A DNA stretch of 62,344 nt from Bacteroidetes bacterium ADurb.Bin217 (GTDB lineage: Bacteria > Bacteroidota > Bacteroidia > Bacteroidales > UBA1715): NCBI GenBank assembly GCA_002069975.1, contig MWCJ01000010.1:1-62344 (forward strand), given 5' to 3'. Shown here in pieces: positions 26,563 to 35,006 of this stretch. Both the position numbers and the translations under genes were made by a program. The notes below the pieces were generated by a model. It was given only the letters and a program-made list of their open reading frames with translations. It made no database searches and had not been told where the DNA came from. The stretch's first letter is position 1, and each line of letters opens with the position of its first letter.

Positions 26563-27840
26563 ATGAAGCCCTATGCAATCGTGTTCACACTTTTTTTGTT
26601 TTGTGCTACTTTTTGTTTTGCTCAAAAAGAAACAGCTTTAAAGCATATTGCAATTTTATCTTCGCCACAGATGTATGGGAGAGGATATGTTCAAAATGGT
26701 GTGGGGCTTGCTGCTAATTATATCGACTCCTGTTTTTCTTCATACAAATTGCACACATTCAAAGAATTGCAGGGGTATCGACAGGCTGTTACCTTTGATG
26801 TAAACACCTTTCCCGGTATTGTAAAGTTGTGCATAAATGATACGATTAATCTGACGCCCGGGGTCGATTTTGTAATTGCATCGAATTCTCCTGCGGCAAA
26901 GTATACGAGCAAAGATATTGTAAGAACAACAAAACTTCGGATTGCAAATGGTAAATTGATAGGTGTTCCGTTGAAAAATACAGTATTGGTGCTTGATGAA
27001 CGATCATATGCTTCTGCTGATGAGCGAATAAACCAAGTTACACAAGGATTGCAGGCAATGAGTTATCAAAAAAATGAATTCAAAGCTATTGTTGAAATTT
27101 CAAATAAAAAACTCACGTGGGATGTGTCAGAACGTAAAGGTACGTTTCCTCATTTTTATTTGAATTCTCCGCGTGTACCATCTCATATTTCGTCTGTTTC
27201 GTATCATATTGAGCAAACGTTTTTACCAAAATACCAAACGTATAATATATGTGGATACATTCCCGGAACCCTCTACCCCGATTCGCTCATTGTACTCACT
27301 GCCCATTACGACCATTTGGGAATGATGGGGAATAAAACTATATTCCCCGGAGCCAACGACAATGCAAGCGGAGTGGCAATGTTATTGACTTTGGCAGAAT
27401 ATTATGTTCAGAATCCGCCGCAAAAAACTATTGTATTTGTGGCTCTAACAGGCGAAGAAATCGGGCTTAAAGGTGCATTTGCGTTTGTAGAAAATCCACC
27501 ATTTTCACTAAAAAATATTAATTTTCTTGTAAATATTGACTTGGCAGGCACCGGCGACGATGGCATTCAGGTAGTAAACAGTACTGTGTTTAAACAAAAG
27601 GCTGCACTTCTTGATTCTATAAACACAACACATACATATATGCCCACCATCAAAAAGCGAGGCGAAGCTTGCAATAGCGATCATTGTCCGTTTTATATGA
27701 AAGGAGTACCATCGTTTTTTATATATACTCTTGGTGGAATTCAAGCATATCACGATGTATATGATAAACCCGAAACATTGCCACTTACTCGATTCAATGA
27801 ATATAGTGCATTACTCAAAGAGTTTATTAGTATGCTCTAA
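26563..27840 (+). CDS. Secreted M28-family zinc aminopeptidase
   Basis: The protein has 425 residues from the ATG at 26563, which begins a standard signal peptide ending CFAQK. Starting earlier at 26512 would overlap the upstream gene and hide the signal. The M28 dinuclear zinc site is complete: His and Asp in LTAHYDHLG, Asp in GANDNASGVAML, the Glu pair in TGEEIGLKG, Asp in NIDLAGTGDDG, and His in NSDHCPFY. The enzyme should remove N-terminal residues from peptides in the periplasm or outside the cell. It is the third gene of the AsmA-YihY-peptidase run. Confidence 0.93.
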   Translation: MKPYAIVFTLFLFCATFCFAQKETALKHIAILSSPQMYGRGYVQNGVGLAANYIDSCFSSYKLHTFKELQGYRQAVTFDVNTFPGIVKLCINDTINLTPGVDFVIASNSPAAKYTSKDIVRTTKLRIANGKLIGVPLKNTVLVLDERSYASADERINQVTQGLQAMSYQKNEFKAIVEISNKKLTWDVSERKGTFPHFYLNSPRVPSHISSVSYHIEQTFLPKYQTYNICGYIPGTLYPDSLIVLTAHYDHLGMMGNKTIFPGANDNASGVAMLLTLAEYYVQNPPQKTIVFVALTGEEIGLKGAFAFVENPPFSLKNINFLVNIDLAGTGDDGIQVVNSTVFKQKAALLDSINTTHTYMPTIKKRGEACNSDHCPFYMKGVPSFFIYTLGGIQAYHDVYDKPETLPLTRFNEYSALLKEFISML

Positions 27841-27895
27841 AGGGTATGAGATTCTCCTTGTTGTAAAGTAATTTGATGGAAATGTAACACAAATT

Positions 27896-27944
27896 CACCA
27901 CAAATAGCACCGAAATTTTTATTTAAAATGTGCTATCTGTGATG
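27896..27944. terminator. Stem-loop between convergent genes, possible bidirectional terminator
   Basis: Two 15-base arms (27896-27910 and 27930-27944) pair with two mismatches around a 19-base AT-rich loop. The region separates the M28 peptidase gene from the convergent PPC-repeat gene. No T-run follows directly, so termination is uncertain; it may instead be a dispersed intergenic repeat. Confidence 0.4.
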
Positions 27945-27968
27945 ATGCAATGCAATCAATAGTCGATA

Positions 27969-30900
27969 TTATAAATCTAATTTAATAATCGATTTTGTTC
28001 TTACTTGACCTTCCGCTTCTATTTGAATAGCATACACTCCTTTTTTGTATGAACTCATATCGATATATTCAGTATGTTGTCCTTCCGGTAATTTTTTAAG
28101 AGTTTTTGTATATACTATAGTTCCATTAGCTGTTGCCACCGAAATGGTAACGTTTGCTTTTTTGGTTGTAGTAAACACTACATAGGCTTTATCTTTCACA
28201 GGATTTGGCGATACAAATACACTTTGTTCTTTTACAATTGGTTTGTCTATACTAGATGGTACATCTACCTGCAAATCAAATGCTTTGGTAAGAGGTTCTT
28301 TGTTTCCCACGCTGTCGGTAGCTATGCAGGTAAATGTATATGTGTTACCGGGTTCGGCTATGAATTCATATTCGGTACGATTCGTAGAACCGAGTATAGC
28401 TTGGTTGCCTTCGTTATTTTTATTAACATACAACGAATATGATAATACCCCCGATTCAGCATCAGAAGCATTCCAAAATAATGGTATTATAGGAGAATTA
28501 TCTTCGGTAAGATATACTATAGTATTGATTCCTGATTGCGGAATACTTTCGTCAATATAATTGGTGTAAGTATTTGTAACAATTGGAGGATTGGCATCGA
28601 AGAAAATGGTAGCTTTATTAGAAATAGCTTTTTGTTCCCCAATTTCTGGACGTAAGGCAATAGTAAACCCAACAAATCCCTCACCTTGCGGTGCAATTGT
28701 ATTGGGATGTAAAAATCCGGCATCAGGGTCTTCATTTATGTCGAATGTTACTGTATCGAGTGTAATGTAATGCCATTTAGCTATACCGGTAACTGTGTCA
28801 AAATGTGCCGAAATTCTCACTATTGAAGGTAACGTAGGGCGTAAATCAACATCGGTAGTGAATTCGTATCCACCTTGTGGAATTGCAATAGTAGTATCGC
28901 CGAAATTTACAAATTTGAGATTAAACGAACTCAAGTCAAATACCGTTTTGTCTAATGTATCTATTACAATTACTTCGGTGGCTGGAGCTGTTGCTGTAGC
29001 CTTGTTTTCGAAGTATATAGAATAATTATAGTCGATAGCACGAGGCACATAATTTTTATCGCCAAAACCTTTAGGTCCTACCATTTCATTAGGGTCGAAC
29101 GAGGAGACTGCTCTAATTTTTTGATTTTGCGCAGGTTTGTTATTAAACGGAGGATCTTTTTCTTTGTTTGGATTATTTGGGTCGGGTTTTGGTTTTCTAC
29201 ATTCGTTGTCGGCGTTGTAGTTGTCGTAAATATCTAATCCTAATTCTATTACAGCTATAGAAAGTTTATATGCTTTGAGCGGGCCAATAAATTCAGCGGC
29301 ACAGGTAAAAGTAGCGCGAGATATAGTCCATAAATGCGAAGTAAGAGGTTGTGGATCGCCGTACTTCAAACCGTATAATGTTTGTGAAACACTGCTAATA
29401 CATGCCACACCGGGTAGTTGTTCGTTTAATATTCCAATTATACCATTGGCAAGAGCGGTAGCTTGAGCCCATCGGATACAACTCGCAACGTCGGGGTTTA
29501 CCGGTGATTGAAAATAGGGAGGACTTACCCAAGCGTACATTTCAACATTGGTAGGTGTTTTAAGTCGGAATTTGAGGGTATATGTTTCGCCAGCCGGTAT
29601 AGAAGGAACAAATAGAGGATATAATCTTCCTTCGAAGGGTTGTCCCTCATACATATCTATATCCATATAAATTGGTATTGAATCGAGCATGTATTGCCAA
29701 ACAGTGTCTTCTGTTTCGGGTAAACTCATACTTAGCGACGAAAAGTCAATTTCGATTCCTTCGCCTCGTGGCAACAAAATCCATAACGGTACTCCTGTAG
29801 CATCTACTTTTCCAGTGTTGCCATAGGTTACCGAATAGGTTTGCCAACGATTAAATAAAATTCTGTCGCGACCAACAATGCTTACCCAAGGCTCAGCTTT
29901 GCCACCTTGTTCTATGGTAAACGATGCTGCTTGAGTTAATTTGGTGCCGTTTGAGAGTAATACGCATACATCATATACTCCGGCAGGAACACCTCGCAAA
30001 TTAAACATACCACGCAGTACACCACGTTCTACAAGCATAGATGTATCGGGATTGTACACAATACCATTTTTTTCAATCCAAAGTTTTGAATCGTCGCGAA
30101 ACCCTCCGCCAAATATAGATATTGTTACATCGCCCGAATTACCACCCATATGTGGTGTGAAATCACGAATTCCCAATATTTCTATAGATTGCGTTTTGGT
30201 ATCTTCGCCTGCAGAATTTTTTGCAATTAATTCTATAGAATAAGTGCCGGGTGTAGTAAATGTGTGTTTTGCCGAAGCATCTGTTGAGGTAGTTTGGTCG
30301 CCAAAATTCCAAGTAAACGTATCGGCATGTTTCGATGTATTTATGGTAGCTATATCGTACAAATTTTGGTATAGGCTAAATTCAGCTGTGGGAGCCGGCA
30401 GGAATTCTGTGCGTAATATATATGAGCCATAACCTGTCCAGCGTGGAACGAATAAATACAAGGTGTCTTCATAGGTTTTAGAAAGTGATACCGTAGCTGT
30501 AACACCATATGTTCCTCCGGCGAGTTGTGTTGTTTTATTTTTTGCAAAAATACGTAGATTGTCTACTTGCAATCCATCGGTAGTAGTTATGCTAAACCGA
30601 ATATTTCCATTTTTTGGTAACACCACCATGTACCAATCTTGGGTATCAAAGGTTTTTACATTTCTATAATACAGTCTGCCTGTTATAGAATCATTAAGTG
30701 ATAATTTTTGTGCAGCTTGTGCTGAATCATTTGAAATAGAGTCGCTTGCATATGAAGCAGGAGTAAATTGGTTTTTGAGTGTATACGAACCATATCCTGT
30801 ATATCGAGGTACCCTTATATAATAAGTGCCGGGAGTAAGATTAGGATATGAAATACTTGCCGAAACTCCATACGAGCCACTTAAAATAAGCGTAGCAGTA

Positions 30901-32609
30901 TCTTTATCAAAAAGCTGAAGATTGTCTACTTGCAACGTAGATTCACATGCAACCGAGAATGACAGTTGACCATCGTCGGGGGTAGTAACTTTAAACCAAT
31001 CTACATTATCGAACGAGCTAACATTTCTATAATATAAACGTCCGGTAATAGAGTCGTTTAGTGCTATTTGTTGAGCTACTTGTATACTGTCGTTGTTGAG
31101 GCTGTCGGCAATATAACTTGCAGGAACAAATTGATTTTTAAGAGTATACGAACCATATCCTGTATATCGTGGTACCCTAATATAATAGGTGCCGGGAGTA
31201 AGATTAGGATATGAAATACTTGCCGAAACTCCATACGAGCCACTTAAAATAAGCGTAGCAGTATCTTTATCAAAAAGCTGAAGATTGTCTACTTGCAACG
31301 TAGATTCACATGCAACCGAGAATGACAGTTGACCATCGTCGGGTATAGTTACTTTAAACCAGTCTACAAAATCGTATGTGGTTGAGTCTCTATAGTAAAG
31401 CCTTCCTGTAATTGAATCGTTGAGGTTAAATTCTTGAGCTACTTGTATACTATCGTTGTTGTGGTTGTCTGCAGTATAACTTGCAGGAGTGAATTCATTT
31501 TTAAGTACATATGAACCATAACCTGTATACCATGGAATATGCACATAATATGTACCTGCAGTAAGATTAGGGTAGAAAATACTAGCCGAAATTCCGTACG
31601 ACCCACCTGTAATTTTTGTTATTGTATCTGTATCAAAAAGCTCTAAATTGTTGACTTGTAGGGTTGATTCGCATAATACGGTAAATGTAAGTGCTCCATC
31701 ATCGGGTATAGTTACCGAAAACCAATCGTTGTTGTCATATACACCTGCTTGTTGGTAGTGTAATTGTCCGGTTACCGAATCGTTTAATCCAAAAAATTGA
31801 GCATGAGAAATTACATCATTTGGTTCGGCATCGTTTATCAAATCGGCAACAACAAATGTGTTAGAAACAGTATACGAACCATAACCTGTCCAACGAGGAA
31901 TTCTCACATAATAGGTTCCTGCAAGTAAATTATTAGATGTTACGGTTGCTGTTGTGCCATATGAGCCATTTGTAATTAGCGATGTTTTATCTACATCGTA
32001 TAAGCCAATATTATCAACCTGCAATGTCGATTCGCAGTTGACTTGAATTTGAATTCTTCCATTGTCGGGAATGGTTACCGCAAACCAGTCTATATTATCT
32101 GTATACGTGCCGTTTTTATAAAACAATCTGCCCGTAGTATATGAGTTTACTGTAAGATTTTGAGCGTTGTCAGCTATGTCGTTAGGTTCGGTATCCGAAG
32201 CATACAAAGCTTGGGTAAATGTATTTGAAATAGTATACGAGCCTTCGCCAGTCCAATGAAATACCTTAATAAAGTATGTGCCTGGAGAAAGGTTTGCATA
32301 GCTTCCTGTTCCGGTAACGCCATAACTTCCACTTACTAAAAGAGAAGATTTGTCTTTGTCGTATAATTGCACATAATCTACTTGTAATGTGCCAGAGCAA
32401 CTAACAGTAGCTGTAAGTTTACCATCGTCGGGAATTGTAACCATATACCAGTCTATATCGCCGGCTGCCATAGTACCTGTTACTGATTCGTTAAGAATTA
32501 TGGTGTTTGCTTGTTCTGCAGTATTATTAGGTTCGGTTTCTGCAAAACTGTTGAATGAAGATAGGAGTAAGCTGCTTACGACTATAATCTGTAATAATCT
32601 TAATTTCAT
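27969..32609 (-). CDS. Large secreted PPC-repeat protein with PKD domain and type IX sorting domain
   Basis: The 1546-residue protein has a signal peptide (about 1-23). Six repeats of about 120 residues follow (25-740), each resembling a bacterial pre-peptidase C-terminal (PPC) domain with the motif DWF.VTIPDDG...LQVDNL.LFDKD. A PKD domain follows at about 745-815 (FTWNFGDQTTSTDASAKHTF), then an IPT/TIG-like region and a long adhesin-like stretch. The last 80 residues form a type A T9SS sorting domain (FVSPNPVKDKAYVVF at its start). It is probably exported by the type IX system and bound to the cell surface. No catalytic domain was recognised. Confidence 0.85.
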   Translation of the reverse strand: MKLRLLQIIVVSSLLLSSFNSFAETEPNNTAEQANTIILNESVTGTMAAGDIDWYMVTIPDDGKLTATVSCSGTLQVDYVQLYDKDKSSLLVSGSYGVTGTGSYANLSPGTYFIKVFHWTGEGSYTISNTFTQALYASDTEPNDIADNAQNLTVNSYTTGRLFYKNGTYTDNIDWFAVTIPDNGRIQIQVNCESTLQVDNIGLYDVDKTSLITNGSYGTTATVTSNNLLAGTYYVRIPRWTGYGSYTVSNTFVVADLINDAEPNDVISHAQFFGLNDSVTGQLHYQQAGVYDNNDWFSVTIPDDGALTFTVLCESTLQVNNLELFDTDTITKITGGSYGISASIFYPNLTAGTYYVHIPWYTGYGSYVLKNEFTPASYTADNHNNDSIQVAQEFNLNDSITGRLYYRDSTTYDFVDWFKVTIPDDGQLSFSVACESTLQVDNLQLFDKDTATLILSGSYGVSASISYPNLTPGTYYIRVPRYTGYGSYTLKNQFVPASYIADSLNNDSIQVAQQIALNDSITGRLYYRNVSSFDNVDWFKVTTPDDGQLSFSVACESTLQVDNLQLFDKDTATLILSGSYGVSASISYPNLTPGTYYIRVPRYTGYGSYTLKNQFTPASYASDSISNDSAQAAQKLSLNDSITGRLYYRNVKTFDTQDWYMVVLPKNGNIRFSITTTDGLQVDNLRIFAKNKTTQLAGGTYGVTATVSLSKTYEDTLYLFVPRWTGYGSYILRTEFLPAPTAEFSLYQNLYDIATINTSKHADTFTWNFGDQTTSTDASAKHTFTTPGTYSIELIAKNSAGEDTKTQSIEILGIRDFTPHMGGNSGDVTISIFGGGFRDDSKLWIEKNGIVYNPDTSMLVERGVLRGMFNLRGVPAGVYDVCVLLSNGTKLTQAASFTIEQGGKAEPWVSIVGRDRILFNRWQTYSVTYGNTGKVDATGVPLWILLPRGEGIEIDFSSLSMSLPETEDTVWQYMLDSIPIYMDIDMYEGQPFEGRLYPLFVPSIPAGETYTLKFRLKTPTNVEMYAWVSPPYFQSPVNPDVASCIRWAQATALANGIIGILNEQLPGVACISSVSQTLYGLKYGDPQPLTSHLWTISRATFTCAAEFIGPLKAYKLSIAVIELGLDIYDNYNADNECRKPKPDPNNPNKEKDPPFNNKPAQNQKIRAVSSFDPNEMVGPKGFGDKNYVPRAIDYNYSIYFENKATATAPATEVIVIDTLDKTVFDLSSFNLKFVNFGDTTIAIPQGGYEFTTDVDLRPTLPSIVRISAHFDTVTGIAKWHYITLDTVTFDINEDPDAGFLHPNTIAPQGEGFVGFTIALRPEIGEQKAISNKATIFFDANPPIVTNTYTNYIDESIPQSGINTIVYLTEDNSPIIPLFWNASDAESGVLSYSLYVNKNNEGNQAILGSTNRTEYEFIAEPGNTYTFTCIATDSVGNKEPLTKAFDLQVDVPSSIDKPIVKEQSVFVSPNPVKDKAYVVFTTTKKANVTISVATANGTIVYTKTLKKLPEGQHTEYIDMSSYKKGVYAIQIEAEGQVRTKSIIKLDL
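30826..30980. repeat. 155-bp exact direct repeat, copy within PPC repeat 5
   Basis: Every base from 30826 to 30980 also occurs at 31189-31343, offset by 363 bp (121 codons). Other repeats of this gene have diverged at the DNA level, so this exact identity marks a recent duplication or gene conversion. Confidence 0.9.
31189..31343. repeat. 155-bp exact direct repeat, copy within PPC repeat 4
   Basis: This is the partner of the segment at 30826-30980, identical over 155 bases and in the same reading frame. Confidence 0.9.
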
Positions 32610-32662
32610 ATATATGGGTTTAAGTGTTTTATAATAAATGGAATATTATAGAATATACTGTG

Positions 32663-32694
32663 CAAAAATACGGTATTTGAGATAGATTAGTCAA
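32663..32694 (-). promoter_or_regulatory. Candidate promoter of the PPC-repeat gene
   Basis: On the minus strand TATTTTTG (32670-32663) fits the -7 consensus, and TTGA (32694-32691) is a partial -33 box 20 bp upstream. The start codon lies 54 bp downstream. Confidence 0.45.
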
Positions 32695-32794
32695 TTATTT
32701 TTGTATTTTATTTAGCGGGTTAACCGATATAGTAATTTGGATTTGTTGGTTTTATAAACTACAAGTTTACATTCAGACAATTAAAAAATTTATC

Positions 32795-32802
32795 TATATT
32801 TG
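32795..32802 (+). promoter_or_regulatory. -7 box of the K+/H+ antiporter gene
   Basis: TATATTTG is a perfect -7 box and lies 18 bp before the ATG at 32821. This supports that ATG over the TTG at 32800, which is inside the promoter element. No clear -33 box is seen. Confidence 0.45.
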
Positions 32803-32820
32803 TGTCTCAACGAAAACTAT

Positions 32821-34290
32821 ATGGACATTACCTCACAAAATTTTTTATTAATTGGCTCATTATTATTGTTTGTTTCGATTATAGCTGGTAAAACATCATA
32901 TAAATTTGGGATTCCGGTAGTAGTATTGTTTATTTCTATAGGCATGCTGGCAGGGTCCGAAGGTATAGGTGGTATTTATTTTGATAATCCTAATGTAGCC
33001 CAGTTTATAGGTATTATAGCACTTAATTTCATTTTGTTTTCTGGTGGCCTCGATACCGACTGGAATACGATAAAACCGATAATGCGACAAGGTATTTCGT
33101 TATCGGTATTTGGAGTAATTCTTACAGCAGGCACCTTTGGAGTATTTGTGTGGTATATTACCGATTTTACTATATACGAATCACTTCTTTTAGGTTCCAT
33201 AATATCGTCTACCGATGCCGCTGCCGTATTTTCTATATTGCGAAGCAAAAGCGTGGCACTTAAAAATAATTTAAGGCCTACCTTAGAACTTGAAAGTGGG
33301 AGCAACGATCCTATGGCGTATATATTAACCATTGTATTTACTGGTTTAGTTGTAAACCAGCAAAGCGATATGCTTTCGATTATTCCATCGTTTTTGAGTC
33401 AATTGGTGTTGGGTGCTGTGTTAGGTTTTGGTTGCGGCTATGGAGGTAAATTACTTATCAATAGAATTCATCTCGATTACGAAGGTTTATATGTAATTCT
33501 TGTTATAGCTATTATGTTTTTCGCGTTTTCTCTTACTGATTTTATAGGTGGTAATGGATTTTTAGCTATTTATATATGTGGAGTGTATTTAGGAAATCAA
33601 GAATTATTACACAAAAAGAAATTATTGAAATCATTCGATAGTTTTGCATTGCTTATGCAAATAGTATTATTTTTAACTCTTGGCTTATTAGTTTATCCTA
33701 GTGAATTACTTTCGGTAGTTGGCATAGGCCTCATATTATCGGTATTTTTAATATTTGTAGCACGTCCTATAAGTGTTTTCCTTTGTTTGTTGCCATTCAA
33801 AATGAAGTTGAATACCAAATTGTATATTTCGTGGGTTGGTTTACGAGGTGCAGTTCCTATAGTTTTTGCCACATATCCCTTAATTGCAGGAGTTGGTAAG
33901 GCCGATTTAATTTTCGATATTGTGTTTTTTATTTCTCTTACATCTGTTATAGTGCAAGGATCTACAGTCACTATTATGGCCAAATGGCTAAAAGTTATTT
34001 TACCGGCAAATTTGAAAAAACGAACTATATCCGATATGGAGTTAAACGAAAGTATTAAAACCTCGCTCACTAAAATTGTAATACCCGAAGGTTGTTCTAT
34101 TGTAGGAAAAAAAATTGTAGACGTGCAATTTCCCAAAACTTCTATAATATCATATATTATCCGCAATGGATCCTATATTATACCCAATGGATCAACTGTG
34201 TTGCAAGAAAACGACCAATTATTTGTGCTTTCAGAAACGCAATTAGCATTGCAAGATGTGTATAAACGATTGGAAATGTATACGTATTAA
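32821..34290 (+). CDS. Potassium/proton antiporter, CPA1 family with regulatory TrkA-C domain
   Basis: The protein has 489 residues from the ATG at 32821. About twelve transmembrane segments cover residues 5-390. The transport core carries LLGSIISSTDAAAVFSILRS and LELESGSNDPMAYILTI, where the ND pair is the ion-binding motif, and ISWVGLRGAVPIVFATYPLI. A C-terminal RCK/TrkA-C domain (about 400-485) contains GCSIVGKKIVDVQFP. This layout matches the NhaP2/CvrA K+/H+ antiporters, which export potassium or protect cytoplasmic pH. The ion is inferred from family membership. The gene is transcribed alone. Confidence 0.9.
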   Translation: MDITSQNFLLIGSLLLFVSIIAGKTSYKFGIPVVVLFISIGMLAGSEGIGGIYFDNPNVAQFIGIIALNFILFSGGLDTDWNTIKPIMRQGISLSVFGVILTAGTFGVFVWYITDFTIYESLLLGSIISSTDAAAVFSILRSKSVALKNNLRPTLELESGSNDPMAYILTIVFTGLVVNQQSDMLSIIPSFLSQLVLGAVLGFGCGYGGKLLINRIHLDYEGLYVILVIAIMFFAFSLTDFIGGNGFLAIYICGVYLGNQELLHKKKLLKSFDSFALLMQIVLFLTLGLLVYPSELLSVVGIGLILSVFLIFVARPISVFLCLLPFKMKLNTKLYISWVGLRGAVPIVFATYPLIAGVGKADLIFDIVFFISLTSVIVQGSTVTIMAKWLKVILPANLKKRTISDMELNESIKTSLTKIVIPEGCSIVGKKIVDVQFPKTSIISYIIRNGSYIIPNGSTVLQENDQLFVLSETQLALQDVYKRLEMYTY

Positions 34291-34320
34291 TTTTTGTTGT
34301 ATAAATACTTGCTGTAGGCG

Positions 34321-34351
34321 TTGGTTAAATAAAAAAAAAAAATTAAATTTG
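34321..34351 (+). promoter_or_regulatory. Bacteroidota-type promoter for the DUF6232 gene
   Basis: TTGG (34321-34324), a 19-bp spacer and TAAATTTG (34344-34351) match the phylum's promoter pattern. A 76-base leader precedes the gene. Confidence 0.6.
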
Positions 34352-34427
34352 CCTTACTGACTTTAATGTATTTAAAGTCAATTAATTGTATTTTTATTAA
34401 TTATTAACTCTAAACAAACTAAAAGGT

Positions 34428-34790
34428 ATGGCAGAAGAAAAAGTTTACTTTGAAAATGGTAACGTAAAAGTTACAAATGCACGTTTCTTAACATTTGGGA
34501 AAATGCATTCTATGTCTGGTGTTACTTCGGTAGCAAAATATGTAATTTCTCCTAGTTATAAATATCCAATAATTGCTTTGGTTATAGGATTAATTTTATT
34601 TGCTGTAAGTTGGATATTTGCATTAATTGTAACCGGTGGAGCTATTGCATGGATTGTAAGCCTAAAAAAAGAATATCAAATTACTTTAAGTTCAGCTTCA
34701 GGTAGCGAAGAGGCTCTTCGTAGTAAAGACGAAGCATTTATTGATGAAATTATAAATGCTTTGAATCAATCAATTATCGATAGAGGATAA
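34428..34790 (+). CDS. DUF6232-family small membrane protein
   Basis: The 120-residue protein has an N-terminal beta-rich part (KVYFENGNVKVTNARFLTFG) and two adjacent transmembrane segments at about 46-85. A soluble tail (EYQITLSSASGSEEALRSKDEAFIDEIINALNQS) follows. This is the PH-like/transmembrane layout of DUF6232, a family of unknown function. It has its own promoter and terminator, so it is a single transcript. It stands upstream of a group of large unusual genes (35007-39629), with which it may be functionally linked. That link is inference from position. Confidence 0.75.
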   Translation: MAEEKVYFENGNVKVTNARFLTFGKMHSMSGVTSVAKYVISPSYKYPIIALVIGLILFAVSWIFALIVTGGAIAWIVSLKKEYQITLSSASGSEEALRSKDEAFIDEIINALNQSIIDRG

Positions 34791-34797
34791 TTCAAGT

Positions 34798-34824
34798 AAG
34801 GCTGTGTGTAACAGCCTTTTTTTT
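34798..34824 (+). terminator. Intrinsic terminator after the DUF6232 gene
   Basis: A perfect 8-bp stem AAGGCTGT/ACAGCCTT (34798-34805 and 34811-34818) has a 5-base loop and runs into eight T residues. It begins eight bases after the stop codon. Confidence 0.9.
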
Positions 34825-34828
34825 GAAT

Positions 34829-34850
34829 AATCGTAAAGTCAATTACGATT
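34829..34850. promoter_or_regulatory. Perfect dyad AATCGTAA/TTACGATT, candidate operator
   Basis: Two 8-base arms (34829-34836 and 34843-34850) are separated by six bases. AATCGTA occurs again at 34894-34900. No T-run follows, so it is not a terminator. Its position before the LamG/zinc-ribbon gene suggests a protein-binding site. Confidence 0.45.
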
Positions 34851-34901
34851 GAAAATGTATTAATGTATATTATGTCATAATATATGTTGGTATAATCGTA
34901 C

Positions 34902-34953
34902 AATTATACAGCTCAAATGTACGTAAAAATTATACAGCTCAAATGCACGTAAA
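34902..34953. repeat. Two tandem 26-bp repeats upstream of the LamG/zinc-ribbon gene
   Basis: Units 34902-34927 and 34928-34953 (AATTATACAGCTCAAATG followed by YACGTAAA) differ at one base. A third unit begins but breaks off after eight bases. They end about 50 bp before the start codon. Confidence 0.85.
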
Positions 34954-35006
34954 AATTATATATTACATGTTAATTAATTTTCATATAGTTTTTAATATTA
35001 ATAAAA

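Noticed and set aside
32800..32820. TTG at 32800 as the antiporter start
   Set aside because: It lies inside the -7 box TATATTTG; the ATG at 32821 gives a normal first transmembrane helix.
34902..34953. Tandem 26-bp repeats as a CRISPR
   Set aside because: The units are adjacent without spacers and no cas genes are in the window.
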